Below are positions 44,461 to 52,723 of a stretch of 58,113 nt of DNA, one piece after another; positions within the stretch are counted from its first letter, which is position 1; each line of letters begins with the position of its first letter. A model generated the notes under the pieces. That model ran no database searches. It was not told the DNA's origin and saw only the letters and a list, made by a program, of their open reading frames with translations. Source of the DNA: Ghiorsea sp. (lineage in GTDB: Bacteria; Pseudomonadota; Zetaproteobacteria; Mariprofundales; Mariprofundaceae); assembly GCA_030949605.1 (NCBI GenBank), contig JAUZSH010000028.1, positions 1 through 58,113 on the forward strand, read 5' to 3'. A program made the position numbers and the translations under genes.

Positions 44461-44711
44461 CGAATCTTTGGATTCTTCAAAGCCGTCTTAACCCTTGAGG
44501 TTAGCCACTGCTTCGCAGTGGCTAATGCCGAGTTAATCGAAATTTGAAGACCTTGCTCGCCATCGTCCCGATGTCTAACAAGGTCGTTCAAACGGAATCC
44601 TTTCAGGACTTCCGCCCCTTCGTCTCACCAAAAAGTGAATGCTTTGCAGCATTTCCCTTTTGGCTCAAGGCGGGGTTCCGCTTAACTCGGCATTAGGGCG
44701 GCTTTTTTTTG
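44461..44711 (+). ncRNA. Highly structured region downstream of rpsU, unknown class
   Basis: At least six stems can be drawn by eye: GAATC/GATTC (44462), TAACC/GGTTA (44490), GCCACTGC/GCAGTGGC (44504-44522), TTTGAAGACCTTG/CAAGGTCGTTCAAA (44543-44592), CGGAA/TTCCG and CCAAAA-AATGC/GCATT-TTTTGG. Two long-range pairings enclose them: CTAATGCCGAGTTAA (44522-44536) with TTAACTCGGCATTAG (44682-44696), and AAAGCCG (44480) with CGGCTTT (44698) leading into T8. The outer stem plus U-tract looks like an rpsU terminator grown by ~200 nt. It matches no RNA family I can recall. It could instead be a palindromic mobile insert. Confidence 0.5.
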
Positions 44712-44757
44712 AATCTTGTTTTTACCAACCGCGCCGTCAAACCCAGTCACCTGATCA

Positions 44758-44946
44758 TTGCCTTGCATATTATTTGACAAGACTATTGTCGCGGCTATGC
44801 ATCATGAATCAGCACTTTCCAAAAAAACGAGGGCAAGCCCCTCACTTCATGAAGCATTTACACGTTTATTTAAGGCATATTTAAATGTTTCACCTATCAG
44901 CTTCAAAGGCAATAAACCCAATGTTATCTTCAATGAAAAACCCTGA
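44758..44946 (+). other. Possible truncated coding fragment, unknown
   Basis: A 62-codon frame from a TTG ends exactly where IS30 copy D begins. Residues such as 'LHEAFTRLFKAYLNVSPISF' look helical and protein-like, but no family is recognised and the start is weak. It may be the N-terminal part of a gene destroyed by the IS30 insertion. Confidence 0.25.
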
Positions 44947-45223
44947 ATTCAAGTGATAAGTGCAATTTCCACTATCGATTTTATGTGAACGCCTGTATTT
45001 TCCTCAAATACTTCGTATGGAGTTTTGAACGCCAAACACTTTTTGGGTCGGTTATTAAGCCTATGAACAGCTTTTAGAACTTCTTTTGTAGTCACTTCAA
45101 CAATACCTTCGCCAAAATTGATAGGGTAGCCACTTTGTCATAGTATAATTTTTTTCTAAAAACAAATAACCAAACAAAAGAAGCTACCCATGAATGAAAT
45201 AATGCGCATCCTATCGCCAATAA

Positions 45224-45496
45224 CTTACATTGAGCGGGTATCTCTTTTTAAAAAAATGATTTAAAATTGATGTCGGATGATGTTTGTTCTCATCATATTG
45301 AATAAAAATAGCCTTTTATGACCGAATCATTTAGCCATTTAATGAAAATTACGGTACCGATTTTCAACTTTTTGCTTAAGTTGGTTGTAGATTGAAATTC
45401 GTAGGGTAATCAGAATCGTGATGTATATCCTTATCTCATTGATTTATAAGGATAAAATAACCAATAAAACGATAAAACATACCCGCTCAATGTAAG
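45224..45496. mobile_element. MITE (CTTACATTGAGCGGGTA ends), third copy
   Basis: 273 bp, reverse orientation relative to the pair at 39.6-40.1 kb. The 6-bp target duplication CAATAA is at 45218-45223 and, after removal of IS30 copy C, at 45497 onward. It interrupts codon 11-12 of the host transposase gene. Confidence 0.88.
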
Positions 45497-45501
45497 CAAT
45501 A

Positions 45502-46604
45502 CCTGAATTCAAGTGATAAGTGCAATTTCCACTATCGATTTTATGTGAACTCCTGTATTTTCCTCAAATACTTCGTATGGAGTTTTGAACCCCAAACACT
45601 TTTTGGGTCGGTTATTAAGCCTATGAACGGCTTTTAGAACTTCTTTTGTAGTCACTTCAAGCAAGCTCATTGCTTTGGGGAAGTACTGCCGTAGAAGACC
45701 GTTTGCATTCTCATTTTGACCACGTTCCCAAGAGTGATAGGGCTTTGCAAAATAGGCATTACAGTCGAGTGTTTTGGCGATGGTCTTATGGAATGCGAAT
45801 TCTTTGCCGTTGTCGAAAGTGATCGTGTGTACCCAGTCTTTTATTGGCTCCAAAAGCTTGATAATGGTTGCCGTCACGTTCTTGGCATGCTTGCTCTTAA
45901 GCGGTGCTGCAAGGCGAAGTTTTGAGCGACGATCATCGAGTGTTACAAGCACGCCTTTGTGATCTTTTCCTATCATGGTATCACCTTCCCAATCACCTAT
46001 TCGCTCTCGTTTGTTAGCCACTTCAGGACGTTCATCAATATCCACCCGATTGGTGATACCATGACGAGTATGCGCCGATCCATAACGTTTCCTGTAGGTT
46101 TTATTTTGGTGCCTAAGATGAGTATACAAAACACCGCCAGCCTTTTTGTCCGCTAAAACATATTGATAAATCGTCTCATGATGAACGCTAATCACATCAT
46201 CCTTTTCAATCGACCAGCAACTTGTTCAGGACTCCAGTCTTGTTCGATATATTCGGATATTACCGTCTTGATATCATTGGTAAGTTTGATTGCTTTCGGC
46301 TTATCTTTGTGACGCGTGAAAGCCTTATTGTTGGCTTGAATATGACGGTAGCCCCGTTGCCCTGTGTTGCGTGAAAGCTCCCTGCACAACGTGCTGCAGG
46401 AACGCCCTAATGCCGAAGCAATATCCTTCTGAAAAGTACCCTTCTTACGCTCTAGTTCAATGTAGTGACGCTCTTGTAAGTTTAATTGTTTATATCTCAT
46501 ATCACGCACCTTTAAATCGACTTATCTTGTAGCCAACACCCTCACCAGAATGAACTGATAAGAATAGCGATTACATACGATTGCACTTATGATACGAATT
46601 CAGG
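45502..46604 (-). mobile_element. IS30-family element, copy C (frameshifted)
   Basis: 1103 bp, one base shorter than copies A and B, with a 3-bp duplication ATA. It sits one codon from the right end of the MITE. Confidence 0.9.
45509..46509 (-). pseudogene. IS30 transposase with a one-base deletion (copy C)
   Basis: The frame breaks after 'EQVAGRLKK' because a T5 run of copies A and B is T4 here (46203-46206). The downstream part ('ISVHHETIYQYVLADKKAGG' onward) is open to the end and keeps all DDE residues. The copy differs from A and B by a few substitutions (for example 'RPEVANKRE' for 'RPEAANKRE'). The break is again a homopolymer indel. Confidence 0.9.
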
Positions 46605-48114
46605 ATAAGCAATACTTTGGATTCACAAACATTCAAACAGCTTAAAGTAATCACCGAGGCAGCACTCTCTATGACGGGACGAGTGACGATGCTGGGTTTA
46701 TCTCGCTGGTCAGGTGATGGTGGAAGTTATCGAACGGTTCAACGCTTTTTTGGTCTACTGAATATAGCATGGATGAAAATGAATTGGCTTTTATGCCGCT
46801 CTTTTCTGCAAGATAAAGACGATGTTATTTTACTTGCGGGTGACGAAGTCACCGTTACTAAAAGCGGCAAGAAAACGCATGGTCTGGACTATTTTTTTCT
46901 TCCATTCAAGGGCAAGTTGTGCCAGGACTGTGCTTCCTATGCATTAGCCTGATTAGTGTAAAGCGCCGCAAATCTTTTCCATTGCAGATGCACCAGTTAA
47001 TCAAAAAAGAGCTGACTGGCTGCTCAAAGTATCGCGAAATAAGCACCGAAAAAGAAATTTCTAAAAGCGATGAAAAAACAGTAAAAAAACGAGGTCGCCC
47101 CAAAGGAAGAAAAAACTTTAATCGCCGTGATGTTGAGTTATCACCCTATATGACTGTTTTACAAGAGAAAATAAGGGAAGTTAAATCACTTATTTCTGAT
47201 TCATGTGTGCCAAAGTACTTTCTTTTTGATGGCGAGTTAGGCAATAATTTTGCCTTGCAGATGGTGAGGCAGGTCAATTTGCACCTGATTTGTAAACTAC
47301 GTTATAATTCTCAGCTTTATTTGCCTTGGCAGGGTGAATATTCAGGACGTGGGCGTAAACGGATTTATGGCGAACGGTTACTGCCACAAAAATATCTAAT
47401 GAATATCTCGTACATGAAACGTGTGAGGATGGTGTACTTACAGAATACTTTCAAATTGAGGCACGGCACAAAAAGTTTCCAGATGCATTGAATGTTGTCA
47501 TTATAAGAAAAACGTCAGTGAGTAGCGGGAAAACAGCTCATGTTATTTTGTTTAGCTCTGATCTTGCATTGGGATGGGATAAAGTCGTTGATTATTATCG
47601 TTTGCGCTTCCAGATTGAATTCAATTTCCGTGATGCTAAACAATATTGGGGACTGGAAGATTTCATGGTTGTAAAAGAAGCCAAAGTTCGAAACAGCGCA
47701 TGTTTTTCAATGTTTATGGTTAATATGGCATATGCATTAATCGCTCAGAATGACGGAAAAGTTGGCAGAAGTATGCACGATGTGAAGGTGTGGTTTCTGG
47801 CGCGCAAGCAGGTACAAGAAACATTAAAATTATGTGGGGAAAATGCCGAACGTATTTTTATTAACGAACTGATTGATAAAATTTCAATGAAATTCATGGT
47901 TAATACGAGCTGAATGCGCGCTATTTTGGCGAAGGTATTGTTCAAGCAAGCTCATTGCTTTGGGGAAGTACTGCCGTAGAAGACCGTTTGCATTCTCATT
48001 TTGACCGCGTTCCCAAGAGTGATAAGGCTTTGCAAAATAGGCATTACAGTCGAGTGCTTTGGCGATGGTCTTATGGAATGCGAATTCTTTACCGTTGTCG
48101 AAAGTGATCGTGTG

Positions 48115-48131
48115 TACCCGCTCAATGTAAG
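48115..48131. repeat. Lone IS1634/MITE inverted repeat
   Basis: TACCCGCTCAATGTAAG, the right terminal repeat of the IS1634/MITE family, with nothing of the element's interior. It shares TACCC with the IS30 copy D sequence at the junction, pointing to recombination or deletion here. Confidence 0.7.
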
Positions 48132-48263
48132 TTTTTAGGCTTGGACGTGAGGCTTTAGCCTCGCCCCCCCCCTAAAGCCAAGTACAAGGTTTTGGCTTGA
48201 TTTCTGGCAAAACCCTTGCCTGCCTAAAGAAGGCGAGGCTGGTGCTCTCTCAAAAAAAAAGAA

Positions 48264-49009
48264 AGGGGACGCTACCCTTTAAATTGTAAATCTATGTGCT
48301 AATGTTCCACCATGCCTAGATTATCACGAAGTGTATTTGAGAATATCCCCCATCATATTACCCAACGAGGAAACAGAGGCGAGGATGTCTTTTTTGCCGA
48401 TGATGACAGATTGGCGTATCTTGAATGGCTGCAGTCATACTGTGTCTTACATGGTGTAAAAATACATGCTTATTGCCTGATGACGAATCATATTCATATC
48501 GTTGCAACCCCTTCCACAAAAGAAGGACTGCAAAAAGTATTCAAACCTTTGCACATGCGTTATGCGCAAAGAATCAACGGAATGAAAGGTTGGAAGGGTC
48601 ATTTATGGCAAGGGAGATTCTTCTCATCACCCTTGGATGATCAGTACTTGTGGGCTGCTATTCGATATATTGAGCGAAACCCTGTGCGGGCGAAAATGGT
48701 GAAACAGGGGCAAGATTATCCGTGGTCAAGTGCCGCAGCACATTGTGGATTGAAAGAAGATAAGCTGCTTGGCAAGCAAGAAGACTGGGGCGAGCTTCTT
48801 GTATCCTCAGAGGAGTGGGCAGACTGGCTGCTAACCGAAGAAGACAGTGGACATTTGAATGTGTTACGCAAACATGTTGAAAAGGGCTTACCTTGTGGTT
48901 CAGAAGGATTTATCAAAGCATTGGGTGAAAAAGCTGGGCGTGCTTTAGAGCTTCGCCCTCAAGGAAGACCAAGGGTAAGTAATGAAAAAAGGTAGCGTCC
49001 CCTTTAAAG
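48264..49009 (+). mobile_element. RAYT unit with flanking inverted repeats
   Basis: AAAGGGGACGCTACC lies 48 bases before the transposase ATG, and its complement GGTAGCGTCCCCTTT overlaps the stop codon region. This is the usual layout of a TnpA-REP gene between its cognate REP-type repeats. Confidence 0.75.
48312..48995 (+). CDS. REP-associated tyrosine transposase (Y1 HUH family)
   Basis: 227 residues. The HUH metal-binding motif is in 'YCLMTNHIHIVATPS', and the catalytic tyrosine is expected in 'LWAAIRYIERNPVRAKMV'. The N-terminus 'PRLSRSVFENIPHHITQRGNRG' and 'WQGRFFSSPLDD' are hallmarks of the TnpA-REP clade of IS200/IS605-like enzymes. These single-copy domesticated-type transposases cut single-stranded REP hairpins. 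The frame is intact despite the surrounding debris. Confidence 0.9.
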   Translation: MPRLSRSVFENIPHHITQRGNRGEDVFFADDDRLAYLEWLQSYCVLHGVKIHAYCLMTNHIHIVATPSTKEGLQKVFKPLHMRYAQRINGMKGWKGHLWQGRFFSSPLDDQYLWAAIRYIERNPVRAKMVKQGQDYPWSSAAAHCGLKEDKLLGKQEDWGELLVSSEEWADWLLTEEDSGHLNVLRKHVEKGLPCGSEGFIKALGEKAGRALELRPQGRPRVSNEKR

Positions 49010-49155
49010 CTGGTTTTGCCTAGAGTTTTGCAATTACCTCGATGGTGATATATTAATGAATCAATGTGTGTTGTTCATAGATGTTGTGGTGATGGGTAGA
49101 CTTTTTGGGTCAGGGTGTGCGTCTCAACTTAATGTCTGATGTTGCGCATCCCAAC
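49010..49155. other. Short intergenic region with an IS terminal-repeat relic
   Basis: AGAGTTTTGCAATTACCTC (about 49022-49040) is the terminal repeat of the IS at 36691-39160, with a few inward bases (GGTTTTGCCT). Two imperfect copies of a CAACTTAATGT motif follow near 49113-49160, with no known meaning. Confidence 0.5.
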
Positions 49156-50319
49156 TTAATGTTTCAAATAGGGTGATATTTCATTCCACATATTATCCAA
49201 GACTTGCTCTTGTTGTTGCATAAATAAAGCGGCTTGGGCATTGAGTTGCTTGAGTTCATCGGGTTGCTTTAAAAGGCGTGTTATCGCCAGCTCAAGTTCA
49301 TGTTTATCTTGCACAACAATGGCAGCACCTTGCTGCTGCATATCTGCAAACACGACTTTAAAGTTTTGAATGTGTTTCCCAGTGACTACACCACGCCCAC
49401 AAACGGCAGGTTCAAGTGGGTTATGCCCACCAATATTAACAAGGCTTCCGCCAATGAAGACGATATCAGCAATGGTATATAAACCTGTAAGTACACCCAT
49501 CGCATCAATAAGAATAACACTTTCATGCCCTGTTCGCTCTTCGGCATAGCGGGTGAATGCTATGCCGTTTTGTTCAAGTAGCCCCGCGATTTTTTGAAAT
49601 CGTTCAGGGTGGCGAGGCACGATAAGCGTGAGTAAGTTAGGTTGAATGCTTTGCCACTCAGGTAAAATGGCAAGTATTTGTGCCTCTTCATCCTCATGGG
49701 TGCTGGCAACAATCAGGATAGGGCGTTGCCCACTTGGATCAATCATCTGGCGGACTTGCGAAGCATCCACATCAGGAGCTTGCACAGAACATTTCAAATT
49801 ACCCACGGTTTTGATTTTCATTTTAGGGATGCCAATTTGAGACAAACGCGCTGCATCAATATCACTTTGCGCCAGAAAGAAGTCAATGGGATCTAGCCAG
49901 CGCTGCCAGAGCTTGCGGGTTTTATAATACTTGGGAAATGAGCGATCTGAAATGCGTGTGTTGACACCAATCACAGGCACACCTTGCCGTTTGCATGCTT
50001 TCAGCATACCAGGCCAAAACTCGGTTTCATTCAGCAGCAGTAGTGAAGGTTTGAGGTGATTGACAAAGCGCGCCATCAGGAAAGGTAAATCCCAAGGTAG
50101 CCAACTTAAGCTGATATGCTCGCCAAAAAGTCGTTGCGCTTGGGCGAAACCTGTACGCGTCACCACGGTCAGGTGAACTCGCTTGTTGGCATCCAGTAGT
50201 CGCTGAATTAAGCCTGAGACCGAAGCAACTTCACCCATGGAACAGGCATGAACCCAAACCGAACCATGTTGGACTTGGGGCAAGTCCAAGGTGAAGTGTT
50301 GGTAGGTCTTATTTGGCAT
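49156..50319 (-). CDS. waaA: 3-deoxy-D-manno-octulosonate (Kdo) transferase, lacking the N-terminal anchor
   Basis: 387 residues of the WaaA/KdtA glycosyltransferase family, which adds Kdo to lipid IVA. 'GSVWVHACSMGEVASVSGLI' holds the catalytic-region Glu. 'LLLNETEFWPGML', 'IVPRHPERF' and 'FIGGSLVNIGGHNPLEPAVCG' are family hallmarks. Usual members begin with a ~30-residue membrane helix and an 'RWGERFG'-type segment. Here the protein starts almost directly at the GT fold, and an in-frame TAA lies 9 bases before the ATG, so no extension is possible. It sits 15 bases after sufT, apparently in the suf operon. Confidence 0.88.
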   Translation of the reverse strand: MPNKTYQHFTLDLPQVQHGSVWVHACSMGEVASVSGLIQRLLDANKRVHLTVVTRTGFAQAQRLFGEHISLSWLPWDLPFLMARFVNHLKPSLLLLNETEFWPGMLKACKRQGVPVIGVNTRISDRSFPKYYKTRKLWQRWLDPIDFFLAQSDIDAARLSQIGIPKMKIKTVGNLKCSVQAPDVDASQVRQMIDPSGQRPILIVASTHEDEEAQILAILPEWQSIQPNLLTLIVPRHPERFQKIAGLLEQNGIAFTRYAEERTGHESVILIDAMGVLTGLYTIADIVFIGGSLVNIGGHNPLEPAVCGRGVVTGKHIQNFKVVFADMQQQGAAIVVQDKHELELAITRLLKQPDELKQLNAQAALFMQQQEQVLDNMWNEISPYLKH

Positions 50320-50334
50320 GAATTGAACTTATCT

Positions 50335-50889
50335 TTAAAACATACCCAATTCAAGCTTGGCTTCATCACTCATCATGTTTCTGTCCCAAGGTGGTTCAAA
50401 CACCAAATCAACATGCACATCGGTGACATTTTCCACAGCCAATGTTTTGGCGCGCACATCATCCACAATAAATGGACCCATGCCACAGCCTGGAGCGGTT
50501 AAAGTCATAGTGATTTCAACAGCATTGCCGCCTTCATCGGTGTCCACAACATGCACGTCATACACCAAACCAAGGTTTACAATGTCGACTGGGATTTCTG
50601 GGTCGTATACTTTTTTCATGGCATTCCAAATGGCTGATTCTTCCACAGGGCCATCGGCTGTTTTGACTTCTTCTTTGGCTTCAGGTTTATCATCATCGCC
50701 AAAACCTAAGGCATCAGCATCTTTGCCTTCAACGCGAGCAAGGTTGCCATTCACACTCACGGTATAAGTACCGCCAAGCTCTTGGGTAATGGCCACTTGA
50801 GCGCCCTCTGGGATAATCACAGGTGTGCCAAGTGGGATAAGAATCGCATCAATATCGCGAGTGGTGGTAATCATTTGACCAGTTGCCAT
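50335..50889 (-). CDS. sufT: SufT, iron-sulfur cluster maturation protein (DUF59)
   Basis: 184 residues. An N-terminal ~70-residue segment with 'GTPVIIPEGAQVAITQELGG' is typical of SufT, followed by an acidic linker. The DUF59/MIP18 domain has 'AMKKVYDPEIPVDIVNLGLVY' and the cysteine motif 'LTAPGCGMGPFIVDDV', ending 'VFEPPWDRNMMSDEAKLELG'. SufT assists maturation of [4Fe-4S] proteins. It lies 3 bases after sufU. Confidence 0.9.
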   Translation of the reverse strand: MATGQMITTTRDIDAILIPLGTPVIIPEGAQVAITQELGGTYTVSVNGNLARVEGKDADALGFGDDDKPEAKEEVKTADGPVEESAIWNAMKKVYDPEIPVDIVNLGLVYDVHVVDTDEGGNAVEITMTLTAPGCGMGPFIVDDVRAKTLAVENVTDVHVDLVFEPPWDRNMMSDEAKLELGMF

Positions 50890-50892
50890 GCT

Positions 50893-51348
50893 TTACTCCG
50901 TTTTGGCTGGTTGACCAGCATCTTCAATCGCAGATTTGACGGTATGCCAACATAATGTGGCACATTTGATGCGCGATGGGAATTCTTTCACCCCTGCCAA
51001 CACAGCAAGTTTACCCAACACATCTTCATCGGGTTTGTCATCCATGTCAGCCGTTGCCATATCATGAAATGCGCTAAACATGGTATTAAAGTTGGCTACA
51101 CTTTTGCCTTTGAGTATTTGGGTCATCAATGATGCTGATGCGGTAGAAATTGAGCAGCCTTGCCCTTCAAACTTCACATCTTCAATGATGTTGTTGTCAT
51201 CAATTTGTAGATATACATGCAGCTGGTCACCACATAATGGGTTAAAACCTTCCGCATCATGGCTGCATGGCTCTAATTTGCCAAAATTGCGCGGTGCTTT
51301 GGTATGGTCGATGATGACCTCTTTGTATAAATCGCCTAAACTGAACAT
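50893..51348 (-). CDS. sufU: SufU/NifU-like scaffold or sulfur-transfer protein
   Basis: 151 residues from the ATG at 51348 ('MFSLGDLYKEVIIDH'); a start 36 bases upstream would fall in a repeat. The three conserved cysteines are in 'GFNPLCGDQLHVYLQID', 'EGQGCSISTASASLMTQ' and 'RIKCATLCWHTVKSAI'. Between the first and second the insert typical of SufU rather than IscU appears. SufU takes sulfur from SufS in a zinc-dependent way in Gram-positives. It is separated from sufS by a 160-base gap containing repeats. Confidence 0.9.
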   Translation of the reverse strand: MFSLGDLYKEVIIDHTKAPRNFGKLEPCSHDAEGFNPLCGDQLHVYLQIDDNNIIEDVKFEGQGCSISTASASLMTQILKGKSVANFNTMFSAFHDMATADMDDKPDEDVLGKLAVLAGVKEFPSRIKCATLCWHTVKSAIEDAGQPAKTE

Positions 51349-51359
51349 ATTAAACCTTT

Positions 51360-51505
51360 TGGAACCACAAAGGCACGAAGGCACAAAGTTTTTATACTTT
51401 TGATACGACTTTGCTCACCTCGCATTGTAGGTATTGTAAAATCGCCAAGGAATGATTGGCATAACCTTGATTTCCTTTGTGTTTTTGTGCCTTTGTGGTT
51501 AAGAA
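51360..51505. repeat. Inverted repeat between sufU and sufS
   Basis: AACCACAAAGGCACGAAGGC at the left and TTTTTGTGCCTTTGTGGTTA at the right form a ~18-bp imperfect stem with a ~105-base loop. A shorter relative lies at 23334-23405. It interrupts an otherwise tight operon and could partly terminate transcription. Confidence 0.65.
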
Positions 51506-51508
51506 TTT

Positions 51509-52723
51509 TCATGCAAACATATCCCGTGCTTTTTCTAATGCTGTAAACAGTGCATCGACTTCAGCTTCGGTATTATAAATCGAAAACGAAGCCCTTGCTG
51601 TGGCAGGTACTTTATAAAACTGCATCACAGGCATGGCGCAATGATGACCAGCGCGAATGGCAACACCTTCACGGTCGAGAATCGTGCCTAAATCGTGGGG
51701 ATGAACACCATCCAAGACAAAGGAAAGCACACATGCTTTATCTTTTGCCGTACCAATTTGGCGTAAACCTGCAAAGCTTTGTGCTTTTTTCGTAGCATAA
51801 TCAAGCAGCTCTTTTTCACGCTTCTCAATGGCAGAAAAACCGATGTTGCTGATGTATTTTAAAGCTTCGCCAAATCCAATCACACCTGCGATATTGGGTG
51901 TACCAGCTTCAAATTTATGAGGAAGCTCGTTGTATTGGGTTCTCTCAAAGGTCACCATCAAAATCATATCGCCGCCACCTTGATACGGTGGCATCGCATT
52001 CAATAATTCTTCTTTGGCAATCAATACACCCACACCCGTTGGGCCATACATTTTATGCGCAGATGTGGCATAAAAATCAACATCCAAAGCTTGCAGGTCG
52101 GTTGCCATATGTGCCGCAGCTTGTGCGCCATCAATCAATACTCTGGCACCGACTTGATGCGCTTGTTTTATCATGTCTGCAATCGGGTTAATCGTACCCA
52201 AAGCATTGGACATATGCACAATACCCACAAGTTTGGTGCGCTCGCTCAATAGCTCGGCATAAGCCGCCAAATCAAGCTCACCCGCTTCATTCATGGGAAT
52301 GACTTTAAGCTTTGCACCCGTGCGCTCACACAACATTTGCCAAGGCACGATATTGGAATGATGTTCCATGTGTGTAATCAGAATTTCATCATCCTTTCCA
52401 ATGTTTGCACCACCCCACGATGAAGCCACAAGATTAATGCTTTCGGTGGTGCCACGGGTGAAAATCACTTCTTTGGTTGATTTGGCATTGAAGAAATTAC
52501 GAATGGTTTCGCGGGCGGCTTCATAATCTTTGGTAGCGCGCTCGGAAAGCGAATGCACTCCCCTGTGAATGTTTGAATTATCCTTTTCGTAATACTGACG
52601 AATCGCATCAATCACACATTGTGGTTTTTGCGTTGTCGCAGCATTATCCAAATACACTAAGGGATGCCCAAACACCTCTTGATGCAGGATGGGAAAATCA
52701 TTGCGGATGTTGTCTATATTCAT
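51509..52723 (-). CDS. sufS: Cysteine desulfurase SufS
   Basis: 404 residues, class V PLP enzyme of the group II (SufS/CsdA) type. The PLP lysine is in 'FYATSAHKMYGPTGVGVL'. The persulfide cysteine is in 'IRAGHHCAMPVMQFY' near residue 360. 'VFTRGTTESINLVASSWG' and 'THMEHHSNIVPWQMLCE' complete the site. It releases sulfur from cysteine for SufU and the SufBCD scaffold. Its start overlaps the sufD stop by 4 bases. Confidence 0.95.
   Translation of the reverse strand: MNIDNIRNDFPILHQEVFGHPLVYLDNAATTQKPQCVIDAIRQYYEKDNSNIHRGVHSLSERATKDYEAARETIRNFFNAKSTKEVIFTRGTTESINLVASSWGGANIGKDDEILITHMEHHSNIVPWQMLCERTGAKLKVIPMNEAGELDLAAYAELLSERTKLVGIVHMSNALGTINPIADMIKQAHQVGARVLIDGAQAAAHMATDLQALDVDFYATSAHKMYGPTGVGVLIAKEELLNAMPPYQGGGDMILMVTFERTQYNELPHKFEAGTPNIAGVIGFGEALKYISNIGFSAIEKREKELLDYATKKAQSFAGLRQIGTAKDKACVLSFVLDGVHPHDLGTILDREGVAIRAGHHCAMPVMQFYKVPATARASFSIYNTEAEVDALFTALEKARDMFA

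Larger units (their letters stand above)
45190..47913 (+). pseudogene. DDE transposase of the CAATACC element, disrupted
   Basis: The start ATG at 45190 gives 'MNEIMRILSPI', cut by the MITE and IS30 copy C. After them the frame resumes 'SNTLDSQTFKQLKVITEAALSM'. 'VILLAGDEVTVTKSGKKTHG' carries the first Asp, and 'YYRLRFQIEFNFRDAKQYWG' the Glu region of an IS4/IS701-like enzyme. Two further one-base losses split it: near 46915 (one G would restore 'GKVVPGLCFL') and near 47400 (before 'YLVHETCEDGVLTEYFQIEA'). Even without the insertions the gene would be broken in this sequence. Confidence 0.82.
45101..47940 (+). mobile_element. IS4/IS701-like element (CAATACCTTCGCC ends) with two nested insertions
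   Basis: Inverted ends CAATACCTTCGCCAAAAT (45101) and its near-complement ending at 47940, flanked by a 5-bp duplication TTCAA in IS30 copy D. Removing the MITE (45224-45496), IS30 copy C (45502-46604) and their duplications leaves about 1455 bp. Confidence 0.82.
44942..48117 (-). mobile_element. IS30 copy D, split by a nested element and truncated
   Basis: The left end and first 159 bp (44942-45100) carry the 3' part of the transposase gene. The copy resumes after the nested element with the duplicated TTCAA (47941) and runs to 48117, where it is cut. Several substitutions relative to copies A and B show it is older. Confidence 0.85.

Noticed and set aside
44571-44577. GTCTAAC in the folded region downstream of rpsU, like the R'' box of an integron attC site
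   Set aside because: No matching GTTRRRY box follows. The nearest candidate is CATTAGGGC, which lacks the cleavable GTT, and the local stem pairs it differently. The integrase relic at 19.4 kb made this worth a look only.
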